Below are positions 32,223 to 41,647 of a stretch of DNA of 64,000 bases, piece by piece. The translations under genes were made by a program, and so were the position numbers. The first letter of the stretch is position 1; the number at the start of each line of letters is the position of its first letter. The DNA is from JBGPYB01 sp041493035 (GTDB taxonomy: Bacteria; Acidobacteriota; Vicinamibacteria; Fen-336), in NCBI GenBank assembly GCA_041493035.1, contig JBGPYB010000002.1:32616-96615 (forward strand), given 5' to 3'. Below the pieces are notes generated by a model. That model did no database searches. It was not told the DNA's origin and saw nothing but the letters and a program-made list of their open reading frames with translations.

Positions 32223-33013
32223 TGCTCGGCGCCGCCTTCGTCCTTCTCACCGCCACTTCGAGCTCCGCGTCTCTTCCCGACGGCAACGAGTACGTCCGCG
32301 TCCTCGTCGACAAGCAGAAGCGCCGCGAAGAGGCCCTGAACCACTACACCTACGATGTCGAGCAACTCCTGGAGGAGTTGGACGGCAAGGGCGCGGTCAC
32401 GAGCCGCAAGGTCCGGCGATACGAAATCTTCTACGTGAAGGGGGAACCGCTCCAGAAGCTCGTGGCCGAGGACGGGCGGCCCCTCTCGAGCGGGGCGCAA
32501 GAAGCCGAAGAGGCGCGGGTCCGGGACAAGGTCGCCGGGGCGGTGAAGACCCGCGTCAACCTGAACGACCCCGGTGTGCGCCTCTCGGCGATCCTGGAAC
32601 GCTACGACTTCCGGACTACCGGCCGCGAGGACCTCGACGCCTGGCCGGCACTCGTTCTCGAGTTCACACCCCGACCAGGAAGACGCGACCTCGAGGGAGA
32701 TGTCGTCCTGCGCAGCCTGGGCGGACGCATCTGGGTGGACGAAGCCGAGAAGGAAGTCGTCCGAGCCGAGGTGAAGAACACGGGCGACATCAAGTTCGCT
32801 TTCGGAATCGGGGCGACCGTCTCCGGTCTGGCCTTCACCATCGACTTTCGAAAGATCGAGGACGGGCTGTGGCTCCCGGCCCGGGTCGAGGCGACGGCCG
32901 AGGCGCGCGTGCTGCTGATGAAGGGCTTTCGTGGGCGAACGACCTCGATCTTCAGCCGCTACAAACGCTTCGAGGCGGCTTCGGAGGAGAACGTGAAGCC
33001 GCCGGCGCCCTGA
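32222..33013 (+). CDS. Periplasmic beta-rich protein of unknown function
   Basis: The 263-residue protein has a short signal peptide (MLGAAFVLLTATSSSAS). The rest is a beta-rich sequence with YTYDVEQLLEELDGKGAV, RYEIFYVKGEPLQKLV, WPALVLEFTPRPGRRDLEGDVV, GGRIWVDEAEKEVVRAEVK and LWLPARVEATAEARVLL, which looks like a lipoprotein-carrier (LolA/LolB-like) half barrel. The start ATG overlaps the stop of the Omp85-like gene, so the two are coupled. Its last 55 bases overlap the end of the convergent pgl gene. Function is not known. Confidence 0.72.
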   Translation: MLGAAFVLLTATSSSASLPDGNEYVRVLVDKQKRREEALNHYTYDVEQLLEELDGKGAVTSRKVRRYEIFYVKGEPLQKLVAEDGRPLSSGAQEAEEARVRDKVAGAVKTRVNLNDPGVRLSAILERYDFRTTGREDLDAWPALVLEFTPRPGRRDLEGDVVLRSLGGRIWVDEAEKEVVRAEVKNTGDIKFAFGIGATVSGLAFTIDFRKIEDGLWLPARVEATAEARVLLMKGFRGRTTSIFSRYKRFEAASEENVKPPAP

Positions 33014-33720
33014 TCGAGCCGGCTCGCGGCTTCGGGATCCACGAGAACGAGGACACGGCGCGCCCCGCGCATGGCGAGCGCCACGGGAAGGGGCGACGAC
33101 GCATCGTGGAATGCCTCGCGGAGAACCGCCGCCTTGCTCGTTCCGAACGCGGCGATCACAAGCAGCCCCGCGGCCTGCACGACCGGAAGCGTCAGCGTCA
33201 GGCGTGCCGGCGGGGGCTTGGGAGAGTCAGCGACGAAGACGACCAAACGCTCGCGCTCCTGGAGCAGCCGGTGACCGGGGAACAGAGAGCAGATATGGCC
33301 GTCGGGCCCCACGCCCAGCAGGACCACGTCCAGTCGTGGCGGCGTTCCCAGAGCCTGCGTCAACGTCACGGCGTAGGCCTCGGCGGCCCGCTCCGGATCG
33401 GGCGCGTCGGCCTCCATGCGGTGGATTCGCCCAGCGGGAACGCCCGCCGGCTCGAGCCAGAGCCGCTGGGCCAGGCCGAAGTTGGACTCGGGATCGGAGG
33501 GCGGGAGCGCCCGCTCGTCGCACCAGAAGAACTCGGCCCGGGACCAATCGACAGGCACCTTGGCCAGTCGCGGGAAGAACGTGGTTCCGACCGATCCGCC
33601 GGAGAGAGCCACCGCCACTCGTCCCCGAGACTCGATGGCGAGCCGCGCCTCTTCTTCGAACCGCAGGGACAGTGCTTCGGCGAGGGCGCCGGGCTTGTCA
33701 ATGATGATCTCCGGTGCCAT
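32959..33720 (-). CDS. pgl: 6-phosphogluconolactonase
   Basis: The enzyme hydrolyses 6-phosphogluconolactone in the oxidative pentose phosphate pathway. The 253-residue protein has VAVALSGGSVGTTFFPRL near residue 36, the EFFWCDERALPPSDPESNFGLA block and the catalytic-loop motif LGVGPDGHICSLFPGH at about 138-153, all matching the NagB-like family. It is transcribed away from tkt, with 53 bases between the two starts, and overlaps the upstream-strand gene by 55 bases at the 3-prime end. The ATG at 33720 has no strong ribosome site. Confidence 0.92.
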   Translation of the reverse strand: MAPEIIIDKPGALAEALSLRFEEEARLAIESRGRVAVALSGGSVGTTFFPRLAKVPVDWSRAEFFWCDERALPPSDPESNFGLAQRLWLEPAGVPAGRIHRMEADAPDPERAAEAYAVTLTQALGTPPRLDVVLLGVGPDGHICSLFPGHRLLQERERLVVFVADSPKPPPARLTLTLPVVQAAGLLVIAAFGTSKAAVLREAFHDASSPLPVALAMRGARRVLVLVDPEAASRLDQGAGGFTFSSEAASKRL

Positions 33721-33773
33721 AGTTTCGGTCCCGCGTGAACGGTACTACAGATCTCAGCCAAGGGAGCCGCGTC

Positions 33774-35831
33774 ATGCCCACCTCCGACAAGGACGCCCTC
33801 AGCATCAACACCGTCAGGACGTTGGCGATGGACGCGGTCCAGAAGGCGAACTCCGGCCACCCCGGAACGCCCATGGGCATGGCGCCCGTCGTCTACGCTC
33901 TCTGGCAGCGGCACCTGCGCTTCGACCCGAACGACCCCATCTGGCCGAACCGCGACCGCTTCGTCCTCTCGGCCGGCCACGCCTCGATGCTGCTCTACTC
34001 GATGCTGCACCTGGCGGGGGTCAAGGCGGTGAACCCGAAGTACGAAGCCCTGGGGCAGCTTGCCGTACCCCTGGACGACATCCAGCGCTTCCGCCAGCTC
34101 GACAGCCGCTGTCCCGGTCATCCCGAGTACCGGTGGACGTCGGGAGTCGAGACCACGACGGGGCCACTCGGCCAGGGCGCGGCGAACAGCGTGGGCATGG
34201 CCATCGCCTCGAAGTGGATGGCGTCGTACTTCAACCGGCCTGGCTTCGAGATGTTCTCCTTCGACGTGTACGCCCTGGCGGGAGACGGCTGTTTGATGGA
34301 GGGTGTCTCGCAGGAAGCCGCGTCGCTCGCCGGCCACCTGAAGCTCGACAACCTCTGTTGGATCTACGACAGCAACCGGATCACCATCGAGGGGTCGACG
34401 TCCCTGGCGTTCAGCGACGATGTCGGGACGCGCTTCACTGGCTACGGTTGGGACGTCGTGCACGTCTCCGACGCCAACGACCTCGCGGCTCTCGACAAGG
34501 CCTACGAGAAGGCCAAGGCCACGAAGAACAAGCCGACCATCATCATTGTCCAGAGCCACATCGGCTACGGCGCACCGACGAAACAGGACACCAAGGCCGC
34601 CCACGGCGAGCCCTTGGGCGACGAGGAAATCCGCCTCACAAAGCGCTTCTACGGATGGCCCGAAGACTCGAAATTTCTCGTCCCCGACGGTGTGCGCGAG
34701 AACTTCTCCGCCGGGATCGGAGCTCGCGGGGCGAAGCTGCGCGCCGAGTGGATGGTGCTCTTCGAGGCCTACAAACAGAAGTACGCCACCGAGGCCGAGA
34801 CGCTCTTCCGGATGCAGCATCGACAGCTCCCCGATGGCTGGGACAAGGGAATCCCGGTGTTCCCCGCCGATCCCAAGGGCCTCGCCGGGCGGGACGCCTC
34901 GGCCAAGGTGCAGAACGCCGTCGCCCAGAGCATCCCGTGGCTGATTGGTGGCTCCGCCGATTTGGCACCGTCCACCAAGACGCTCCTGACCTTCGAGGGC
35001 GCCGGGGACTTCGAGGCGGGATCCTGGGGAGGACGCAACTTCCACTTCGGCGTCCGTGAGCACGCCATGGGCGCGGTCTTGAACGGGCTCTCGCTCTCCA
35101 AGGTGCGCCCCTACGGCTCGGGCTTCTTGATCTTCAGCGACTACGGCAAGCCGGCCATTCGTCTGGCCGCCCTCATGGAGATCCCGGTCATCTACCTCTT
35201 CACCCACGACTCGATCGGCGTCGGGGAGGACGGCCCGACTCATCAGCCCGTGGAGCAGCTCGTCTCGCTGCGGTCGATCCCCGGGCTCGTGACGATCCGC
35301 CCCGCCGACGCCAACGAGGTGGCCGAGGCCTGGCGCGTGATCCTCCAGTTCCGCCACGCTCCCGCCTGCCTCATCTTGACGCGCCAGGCGCTCCCGACTG
35401 TCGACCGCACGAAGTACGGGGCGGCTTCGGGTCTCGCCAAGGGTGCCTACGTGCTGGCCGACCCACAAGGCGCAGCACCCGAGGTGCTCCTCCTCGCCAC
35501 CGGCAGCGAGGTGTACCTGTGCGTCGCAGCCCACGAGCAGCTCGCCAAGGAAGGGATAAGGAGCCGGGTGGTGAGCATGCCGTCCTGGGAGTTGTTCGAT
35601 CATCAGACGCAGGAGTACCGAGACTCCGTTCTCCCCCCGGCGGTGAAGGCGCGCGTTTCGGTCGAGCAGGCGTCGACCTTCGGCTGGGAACGCTACGTCG
35701 GCTCGACTGGCCGGAGCATCGGCATGAACACCTTCGGGGCGTCGGCCCCCCTCAAGGACCTCCAGAAGAAGTTCGGCTTCGACCCCCAGAATGTCGTGGC
35801 CGTAGCAAAGCAACAAATCGGGCGAGGGTAG
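33774..35831 (+). CDS. tkt: Transketolase
   Basis: The thiamine-diphosphate enzyme moves two-carbon units between sugar phosphates in the pentose phosphate pathway. The 685-residue protein has all landmarks: SGHPGTPMGMAP near residue 25, the ThDP motif GDGCLMEGVSQEAASLAGHL ... NRITIEG, and in the pyrimidine domain REHAMGAVLNG and HDSIGVGEDGPTHQPVEQL. The ATG at 33774 has AAGGGAG 9 bases upstream; the upstream ATG at 33735 is less likely. It is the first gene of a seven-gene forward cluster of central carbon genes. Confidence 0.96.
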   Translation: MPTSDKDALSINTVRTLAMDAVQKANSGHPGTPMGMAPVVYALWQRHLRFDPNDPIWPNRDRFVLSAGHASMLLYSMLHLAGVKAVNPKYEALGQLAVPLDDIQRFRQLDSRCPGHPEYRWTSGVETTTGPLGQGAANSVGMAIASKWMASYFNRPGFEMFSFDVYALAGDGCLMEGVSQEAASLAGHLKLDNLCWIYDSNRITIEGSTSLAFSDDVGTRFTGYGWDVVHVSDANDLAALDKAYEKAKATKNKPTIIIVQSHIGYGAPTKQDTKAAHGEPLGDEEIRLTKRFYGWPEDSKFLVPDGVRENFSAGIGARGAKLRAEWMVLFEAYKQKYATEAETLFRMQHRQLPDGWDKGIPVFPADPKGLAGRDASAKVQNAVAQSIPWLIGGSADLAPSTKTLLTFEGAGDFEAGSWGGRNFHFGVREHAMGAVLNGLSLSKVRPYGSGFLIFSDYGKPAIRLAALMEIPVIYLFTHDSIGVGEDGPTHQPVEQLVSLRSIPGLVTIRPADANEVAEAWRVILQFRHAPACLILTRQALPTVDRTKYGAASGLAKGAYVLADPQGAAPEVLLLATGSEVYLCVAAHEQLAKEGIRSRVVSMPSWELFDHQTQEYRDSVLPPAVKARVSVEQASTFGWERYVGSTGRSIGMNTFGASAPLKDLQKKFGFDPQNVVAVAKQQIGRG

Positions 35832-35898
35832 GAATGGATTACGGAAGCAGCGAGCGGCGGATTCACTCCGACCCAAGCGACATGGGGCCGGATTGCCT

Positions 35899-36348
35899 AT
35901 GAGGATCGTCGTCGGTTCCGACCACGCCGGCTTGTCGCTCAAGCAGTTGATCGCGGGAGAGCTGCGCCAGGCTGGCCACGATGTCCTCGACGTGGGGACC
36001 TTTTCCTCGGAACCCAGCGACTATCCCGACTTTGCGGAGGCGGTGGGCGAGGCGGTGATCTCCGGCCGCGCGGAACGCGGCGTGCTGGTCTGTGGTAGCG
36101 GCGTTGGCGCCTCGGTGGCCGCCAACAAGATCCCCGGAGTGAGGGCCGCCGTCTGCCACGACGCCTACTCGGCCCACCAGGGCGTCGAGCACGACGACAT
36201 GAACGTGCTCGTCCTGGGGGGGCGCATAATCGGCACCGCTCTTGCCCACGACCTCGTGGCCGCCTTCGTGGGAGCCCGCTTCTCCGGCGAGGAGCGTCAC
36301 GTGCGCCGTCTCAACAAAGTCAAGGCGTTGGAGAAACGCTACCGCTAG
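35899..36348 (+). CDS. rpiB: Ribose-5-phosphate isomerase B
   Basis: The 149-residue enzyme interconverts ribose 5-phosphate and ribulose 5-phosphate. Visible motifs are VVGSDHAGLSLK at the N-terminus, SDYPDFAEAVGEAV, the active-site cysteine loop VLVCGSGVGASVAANK and the catalytic region RAAVCHDAYSA. The ATG at 35899 gives MRIVVGSDHAG, a typical start; a TTG two codons earlier is also open. It is 67 bases after tkt and 34 bases before the fused tal-pgi gene. Confidence 0.95.
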   Translation: MRIVVGSDHAGLSLKQLIAGELRQAGHDVLDVGTFSSEPSDYPDFAEAVGEAVISGRAERGVLVCGSGVGASVAANKIPGVRAAVCHDAYSAHQGVEHDDMNVLVLGGRIIGTALAHDLVAAFVGARFSGEERHVRRLNKVKALEKRYR

Positions 36349-36382
36349 GCTTCATTCGCGATTTCTGTCAGGAGAAGGTGGC

Positions 36383-39241
36383 ATGGGCAACCCCGTCAGC
36401 TCCCTCGGCCAATACCGGCAGTCGGTTTGGCTCGACTTCATCCGGCGCAGTCTCATCGCCGGGGGCGAGCTGAAGCGCCTCGTGGACGACGACGGCCTCG
36501 GGGGCGTGACGTCGAACCCCGCCATCTTCGAGAAGGCCATCGACGGCAGCAACGACTACGCGGTGGCCATCGAGGAGATCTCGAAGGATCCCTCCAAGGG
36601 CGCCAAGGAAGTCTTCGAGATCCTGGCCATCAAGGACATCCAGGACGCCGCCGACGTCCTGCGCCCCGTCTACGACCGCACACGCTCGGGTGACGGCTAC
36701 GTGAGCCTGGAGGTGGCGCCTGACCTGGCCAACGACACCGCCGGGACGCTGGAGGAGGCTCGCCGTCTCTGGAGGGCGGTAGGCCGACCCAACGTGATGA
36801 TCAAGGTCCCCGCGACACCCGAGGGGGTTCCGGCCATAAGGACCCTGATCAGCGAGGGCGTCAACGTCAATGTCACCCTCCTCTTCGCGCGCTCCGCCTA
36901 CGAGACCGTGGCGCACGCTTTCATCGAAGGCCTCGAGGCTCGTGCGGCGCGGGGCGAAGCCTTGGGCAACGTCGCCAGCGTCGCCAGCTTCTTTGTGAGC
37001 CGTATCGACTCTGCCGTGGATGCCCTCCTCGAAGCGAAGCTGAAGACGGCGGCCGGCGCCGAGAAGAGACAGATCGAGAGCCTTCTCGGCAAAGTGGCCA
37101 TCGCCAACGCCAAGGTGGCGTATCAGAGCTACAAGAAGATCTTCTCGGGCTCGAAGTGGGACGCCCTCAAGGCGAAAGGCGCCCAGACTCAGCGCGTGCT
37201 CTGGGCCAGCACGGGCACAAAGAACCCTCACTACCGCGATGTTCTCTACGTCGAGGAGCTGATCGGTGCCGAGACCGTCAACACGGTTCCGCCGGAAACG
37301 CTCTCGGCGTTTCGCGATCACGGCAAGCTTCGCGCGAGCCTCGAGGAGAACATAGGCGCGGCGACCGCGACCCTGGCCGCTCTCGAGAAGGCCGGCATTT
37401 CCCTGGCCAAGGTGACCGACGACCTTCTCGCCGACGGCCTCAAGAAGTTCATGGAGCCCTTCACCAAGCTGCTCAAGGCCGTGGAGCGCCGCTGCCGCGA
37501 GGCCAACAAGGCGCGGATCAACGGCCAGACCCACGCCCTTCCCGCGGCCATCGCCGCCCTTGTCGACGCGAAGCTCAAGGAATGGGATCTGGGGGGAGGG
37601 ACCCACCGCCTCTGGGCCGGCGACACGTCCCTCTGGACGGGAAAGGACGAGGCGAGCTGGATCGGCTGGCTCGGCATCGTGGAGTCTCAGCTCGACGACC
37701 TGACTCCTCTCGTCTCGCTCCGCGAGGAGGCGCGCAAGGAAGGGTTCACCCACGCCCTGCTTCTCGGCATGGGGGGCTCCAGCCTCTGCCCGGAGGTGTG
37801 GAAGGAGACCTTCGGGAAAGTCGCGGGCTCTCCCGAGCTGTTCGTCCTCGACTCCACCGATCCGGCGCAGGTCCAGGCCGTGGCCGACAAGGTGGATCTC
37901 GCCAAGACACTGTTCATCGTCTCGAGCAAGTCCGGATCGACCCTCGAGCCCAACATCTTCAAGGCCTACTTCTTCGATCGCGCGAAAAAGATCGTCGGTG
38001 CCGACAAAGCCGCCAGCCATTTCGTCGCCGTGACGGACCCGGACTCCCACCTCGAGAAGGAAGCGAAGGCCGACGGCTTCCGACACATCTTCGCAGGGGT
38101 GAAGAGCATCGGTGGCCGCTACTCTGCCCTGTCCAACTTCGGAATGGTCGCGGCTGCGGCCATGGGCCTCGACGTGGAGCGCCTCCTCGACGAAGCGGAA
38201 CGCATGCTCGCCGCCTGCGCCCCGGGCGTCCCCGCCTCCGAGAACCCCGGCCTCGTCCTCGGCACGATCCTCGGCGTGTGCGGGACGAAGGGGATCGACA
38301 AGCTCACGCTCGTCGCGTCACCGGGCGTCCATGACCTGGGCGCGTGGCTCGAGCAGCTCATCGCCGAGTCCACAGGCAAAGAAGGCAAAGGGATCATCCC
38401 CGTCGATCGCGAGCGCGTCGCGTCCCCCAAGGCCTACGGCAAGGACAGGCTCTTCGCGTACCTCCGTCTGGAGAGCGCTCCCGACGCGGCCCAGGACGCG
38501 GCCGTTCTCGCCCTCGAAGCGGCCGGCCATCCGGTTGTCCGCATCCACGTGGCAACGCCCTACGACCTGGCCGAGGAGTTCGTGCGCTGGGAGATCGCCA
38601 CGGCCATCGCGGGATCGATCCTGCGGATCAACCCCTTCAACCAGCCCGACGTCGAAGCGAGCAAGATCGCGACGAAAGCCATCACCTCCGAGTACGAGAA
38701 GACCGGCAAGCTTCCGCCGGAAGCACCCTTCTTCGAGGGAGACGGCGTACGGCTCTTCGCCGACCCGAAGAACGCCGAGGCACTGGCCAAGTCCGCCGGG
38801 TCGTCGCCATCCCTCGCCGGTTACCTGAAGGCACACCTGGGCCGCGTCGGTACGGGCGACTACCTGGGCCTCCTCGCCTACATCCAGATGACGCCCGCCC
38901 ATGAAGAGACGCTCCAGAAGATCCGTCATCAGGTGCGGGACGAGAAGCGCGTAGCCACATGTCTGGGCTTCGGTCCGCGCTTCCTTCATTCGACGGGCCA
39001 GGCTTACAAGGGCGGCCCGAACAGCGGCGTCTTTCTCCAGGTCACCTGCGACGACGCGAAGGACGTGGCTGTCCCGGGGCAGAGGTTCACCTTCGGTGTC
39101 GTCAAGGCTTCCCAGGCGCGCGGCGACTTCCAGGTTCTCGCGGAACGAAACCGGCGGGCGCTCCGGGTGCACCTCGGTCCCGACGTCGCTGCCGGACTCG
39201 AAACGCTGCGGGTGGCCGTCGACAAAGCACTTCATTCCTGA
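36383..39241 (+). CDS. tal-pgi: Fused transaldolase / glucose-6-phosphate isomerase
   Basis: The 952-residue protein joins two enzymes. Residues 1-370 are transaldolase, with GGVTSNPAIFEKAI and the Schiff-base lysine in NVMIKVPATPEGVPAI. Residues from about 390 are a glucose-6-phosphate isomerase of the type found in such fusions: LLGMGGSSLCPEVW, SKSGSTLEPNIFKAYF, LIAESTGKEGKGIIP and the late TGQAYKGGPNSGVF with the catalytic Lys. The fusion connects the non-oxidative pentose phosphate branch directly to glucose 6-phosphate. AGGAGAAGG lies 4 bases before the ATG. This fusion is known in Acidobacteriota and some other phyla. Confidence 0.95.
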   Translation: MGNPVSSLGQYRQSVWLDFIRRSLIAGGELKRLVDDDGLGGVTSNPAIFEKAIDGSNDYAVAIEEISKDPSKGAKEVFEILAIKDIQDAADVLRPVYDRTRSGDGYVSLEVAPDLANDTAGTLEEARRLWRAVGRPNVMIKVPATPEGVPAIRTLISEGVNVNVTLLFARSAYETVAHAFIEGLEARAARGEALGNVASVASFFVSRIDSAVDALLEAKLKTAAGAEKRQIESLLGKVAIANAKVAYQSYKKIFSGSKWDALKAKGAQTQRVLWASTGTKNPHYRDVLYVEELIGAETVNTVPPETLSAFRDHGKLRASLEENIGAATATLAALEKAGISLAKVTDDLLADGLKKFMEPFTKLLKAVERRCREANKARINGQTHALPAAIAALVDAKLKEWDLGGGTHRLWAGDTSLWTGKDEASWIGWLGIVESQLDDLTPLVSLREEARKEGFTHALLLGMGGSSLCPEVWKETFGKVAGSPELFVLDSTDPAQVQAVADKVDLAKTLFIVSSKSGSTLEPNIFKAYFFDRAKKIVGADKAASHFVAVTDPDSHLEKEAKADGFRHIFAGVKSIGGRYSALSNFGMVAAAAMGLDVERLLDEAERMLAACAPGVPASENPGLVLGTILGVCGTKGIDKLTLVASPGVHDLGAWLEQLIAESTGKEGKGIIPVDRERVASPKAYGKDRLFAYLRLESAPDAAQDAAVLALEAAGHPVVRIHVATPYDLAEEFVRWEIATAIAGSILRINPFNQPDVEASKIATKAITSEYEKTGKLPPEAPFFEGDGVRLFADPKNAEALAKSAGSSPSLAGYLKAHLGRVGTGDYLGLLAYIQMTPAHEETLQKIRHQVRDEKRVATCLGFGPRFLHSTGQAYKGGPNSGVFLQVTCDDAKDVAVPGQRFTFGVVKASQARGDFQVLAERNRRALRVHLGPDVAAGLETLRVAVDKALHS

Positions 39242-39253
39242 GAGGTAGAAGCA

Positions 39254-40264
39254 ATGCAGTTCGGCATGATCGGTCTCGGACGGATGGGCGCCAACATGGT
39301 GCGCCGCCTCATGAGGGCTGGGCACACGTGCGTCGTCTTCGATCGCTCGGCAGATGCGGTGGCGGGCCTCGTCAAGGAAGGGGCGACGGGCTCGTCCTCC
39401 CTGGCCGAGTTCGTCAAGAAGCTCGACGCTCCGCGACACCTGTGCCTGATGGTTCCGGCGGCGTTCGTGGATTCGAGCGTCGATGAGCTGGTGCCCATGC
39501 TTGCGAAGGGGGACACCATCATCGACGGTGGCAACTCCCACTATCACGACGACATCGCCCGAGCCAAGCGCCTCGCGACGAAGGGACTCCACTACGTCGA
39601 CATGGGGACGAGCGGCGGTGTCTGGGGGCTGGAGCGCGGCTACTGCCTGATGATCGGTGGTGAGGCCGAGGTCGTGAAGCGCCTCGATCCGATCTTCGCC
39701 ACGCTGGCGCCGGGCAAGGGCGATATCCCGCGCACCGCCGGCCGGGAGAAGCTCGGCGGCACCGCGGAGCTGGGTTACCTCCACTGCGGCCCGAACGGCG
39801 CCGGCCACTTCGTGAAGATGGTCCACAACGGGATCGAGTACGGTCTCATGGCGGCCTATGCCGAAGGGCTCAACATCCTGGCGAAGGCCAACATTGGCAA
39901 GGGAAAGCACGAAGTCGACGCCGAGACGACGCCGCTCCGTAACCCCGAGCACTATCAGTACGACTTCAACATCGCCGACATCACCGAGGTCTGGAGGCGC
40001 GGCAGCGTCGTCGCGTCTTGGCTGCTCGACCTGACCGCGAGCGCCTTCGTCGGAAACCCGACCCTCGGGAACTTCGCGGGGAAGGTGTCGGACTCGGGCG
40101 AGGGGCGCTGGACGATCGCCGCGGCCAACGACGAAGCGGTTCCAGCCCACGTCCTGACGGCGGCGCTCTTCGAGCGTTTCGCTTCTCGTGGCGAGGACGA
40201 CTTCCAGAACCGCGTCCTCTCGGCCATGCGCTTCGGCTTCGGCGGCCACGTGGAGAAGAAGTAG
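39254..40264 (+). CDS. gnd: 6-phosphogluconate dehydrogenase, decarboxylating (short type)
   Basis: The 336-residue protein is the short form of the enzyme (about 300-340 residues, against about 470 in E. coli), commonly NAD-preferring. It has the Rossmann start GMIGLGRMGANMVRRL, IDGGNSHYHDDIARA, the signature GTSGGVWGLERGYCLMIGG and the catalytic-lysine segment HFVKMVHNGIEYGLM. It converts 6-phosphogluconate to ribulose 5-phosphate and CO2. It starts 12 bases after tal-pgi, with GAGAGG upstream, and its stop is directly adjacent to the zwf start. Confidence 0.95.
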   Translation: MQFGMIGLGRMGANMVRRLMRAGHTCVVFDRSADAVAGLVKEGATGSSSLAEFVKKLDAPRHLCLMVPAAFVDSSVDELVPMLAKGDTIIDGGNSHYHDDIARAKRLATKGLHYVDMGTSGGVWGLERGYCLMIGGEAEVVKRLDPIFATLAPGKGDIPRTAGREKLGGTAELGYLHCGPNGAGHFVKMVHNGIEYGLMAAYAEGLNILAKANIGKGKHEVDAETTPLRNPEHYQYDFNIADITEVWRRGSVVASWLLDLTASAFVGNPTLGNFAGKVSDSGEGRWTIAAANDEAVPAHVLTAALFERFASRGEDDFQNRVLSAMRFGFGGHVEKK

Positions 40265-41647
40265 ATGGCGGAGCGGCCGCGCTCCGACGCCCTCGTCTTC
40301 TTCGGCGCCACCGGAGACCTCGCGTACAAGAAGATCTTCCCGGCTCTCCAGTCCCTCATGCGCCGCGGTCGCCTCGACGTCCCGGTCGTGGGCGTCGCCA
40401 AGTCGGGGTGGACGCGAGAGCAGCTCATCGAGCGGGCCAAGGCCAGCGTCACCGAATACGGCGGCCTCGACGAGACGCCTTTCGCGAAGCTGGCCGGGCA
40501 GCTCCGCTACGTGGATGGTGACTACAGCGATCCGACCACCTTCAGCCGCCTCAAGGCGGAGTTGGAACACGCCGAGCGGCCCGCTCACTACCTCGCCATT
40601 CCTCCGAGTATGTTTCCGACCGTTGTGGAGCGCCTCGAGCAGGGGGGCGTCTCGAGGGGCGCGAGGGTCATCGTCGAAAAGCCTTTCGGGCGCGATCTGG
40701 CCTCGGCTCAATCGCTGAACGACACGCTCCACAAGGTCTTTCCCGAGGAGTCGATCTTCCGGATCGACCACTACCTCGGCAAGGAAGCCGTCCAGAACAT
40801 CCTCTACTTCCGTTTCGCCAACGCCTTCCTCGAGCCCATCTGGAACCGCCACTACGTCGAGAACGTGCAGATCCTCATGGCCGAGAGCTTCGGCGTCAAA
40901 GGGCGGGGGAAGTTCTACGAGGAGACGGGCGTCATCCGCGACGTGATCCAGAATCATCTGCTCCAGATCGTCAGCTACCTGGCCATGGAGGCGCCATCCT
41001 CGACCTACCACGAGGCGATTCGCGACGAGCAGGCGAAGGTCCTGCGCAACGTGCGCCCTCTCTCCACCGAGCACATGGTGAGGGGACAGTTCCGCGGGTA
41101 TCGCGACGAGCCGGGAGTTTCGAAGGACTCGTATATGGCGACCTACGCCGCCCTGCGTCTCTACGTGGACTCGTGGCGATGGGAGGGCGTTCCGTTCTAC
41201 GTCCGCGCCGGAAAATGCCTGAAGTCGACGCTGACCGAGGTCGTGGTCGAGCTTCGGAATCCGCCCCAGGTCGTCTTCACCGAGCCGACGCCGTCGATGG
41301 GCAACTTCGTGCGCTTCCGCCTGAGCCCCGACGTGGCGATCACCATCGGCGCCCGAGCGAAGCGCCCCGGTGAGGGGATGATGGGCCAGCCGACGGAGCT
41401 GTCGGTCGTGGAGCAGGCAGGACAGGGGGAGGCTGGGCGCATGGAAGCCTACGAGCGCCTCCTGGGCGACGCCATGGCGGGGGACGCGACACTCTTCGCG
41501 CGTCAGGACGTGGTCGAGGCGGCCTGGGCCATCGTGGACCCGATCATCCACGGCCCGAGCCCGATGTACGAGTACGAGCCCGGAACCTGGGGCCCGCCCC
41601 AGGCCGACAAGCTGGTGGCCGATGTGGGAGGCTGGAGCACATTCTGA
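40265..41647 (+). CDS. zwf: Glucose-6-phosphate 1-dehydrogenase
   Basis: The enzyme oxidises glucose 6-phosphate and is the entry step of the oxidative pentose phosphate pathway. The 460-residue protein begins with the dinucleotide motif LVFFGATGDLAYKKIFPAL and has the active-site RIDHYLGKEAVQNILYFRF, with the catalytic His of the family. VKGRGKFYEETGVIRDVIQNH and YVRAGKCL further downstream are also conserved. The start directly abuts the gnd stop, and the stop overlaps the next start by one base (TGATG at 41645-41649). Confidence 0.96.
   Translation: MAERPRSDALVFFGATGDLAYKKIFPALQSLMRRGRLDVPVVGVAKSGWTREQLIERAKASVTEYGGLDETPFAKLAGQLRYVDGDYSDPTTFSRLKAELEHAERPAHYLAIPPSMFPTVVERLEQGGVSRGARVIVEKPFGRDLASAQSLNDTLHKVFPEESIFRIDHYLGKEAVQNILYFRFANAFLEPIWNRHYVENVQILMAESFGVKGRGKFYEETGVIRDVIQNHLLQIVSYLAMEAPSSTYHEAIRDEQAKVLRNVRPLSTEHMVRGQFRGYRDEPGVSKDSYMATYAALRLYVDSWRWEGVPFYVRAGKCLKSTLTEVVVELRNPPQVVFTEPTPSMGNFVRFRLSPDVAITIGARAKRPGEGMMGQPTELSVVEQAGQGEAGRMEAYERLLGDAMAGDATLFARQDVVEAAWAIVDPIIHGPSPMYEYEPGTWGPPQADKLVADVGGWSTF

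Noticed and set aside
33366..35942. 858-codon open frame on the minus strand
   Set aside because: Antisense to tkt; composition and lack of domains show it is a shadow. The same applies to 36368-38086 and 17792-19336.
38318..41551. 1077-codon open frame on the minus strand
   Set aside because: Antisense to tal-pgi, gnd and zwf, all of which have intact catalytic motifs; no domain or ribosome site.
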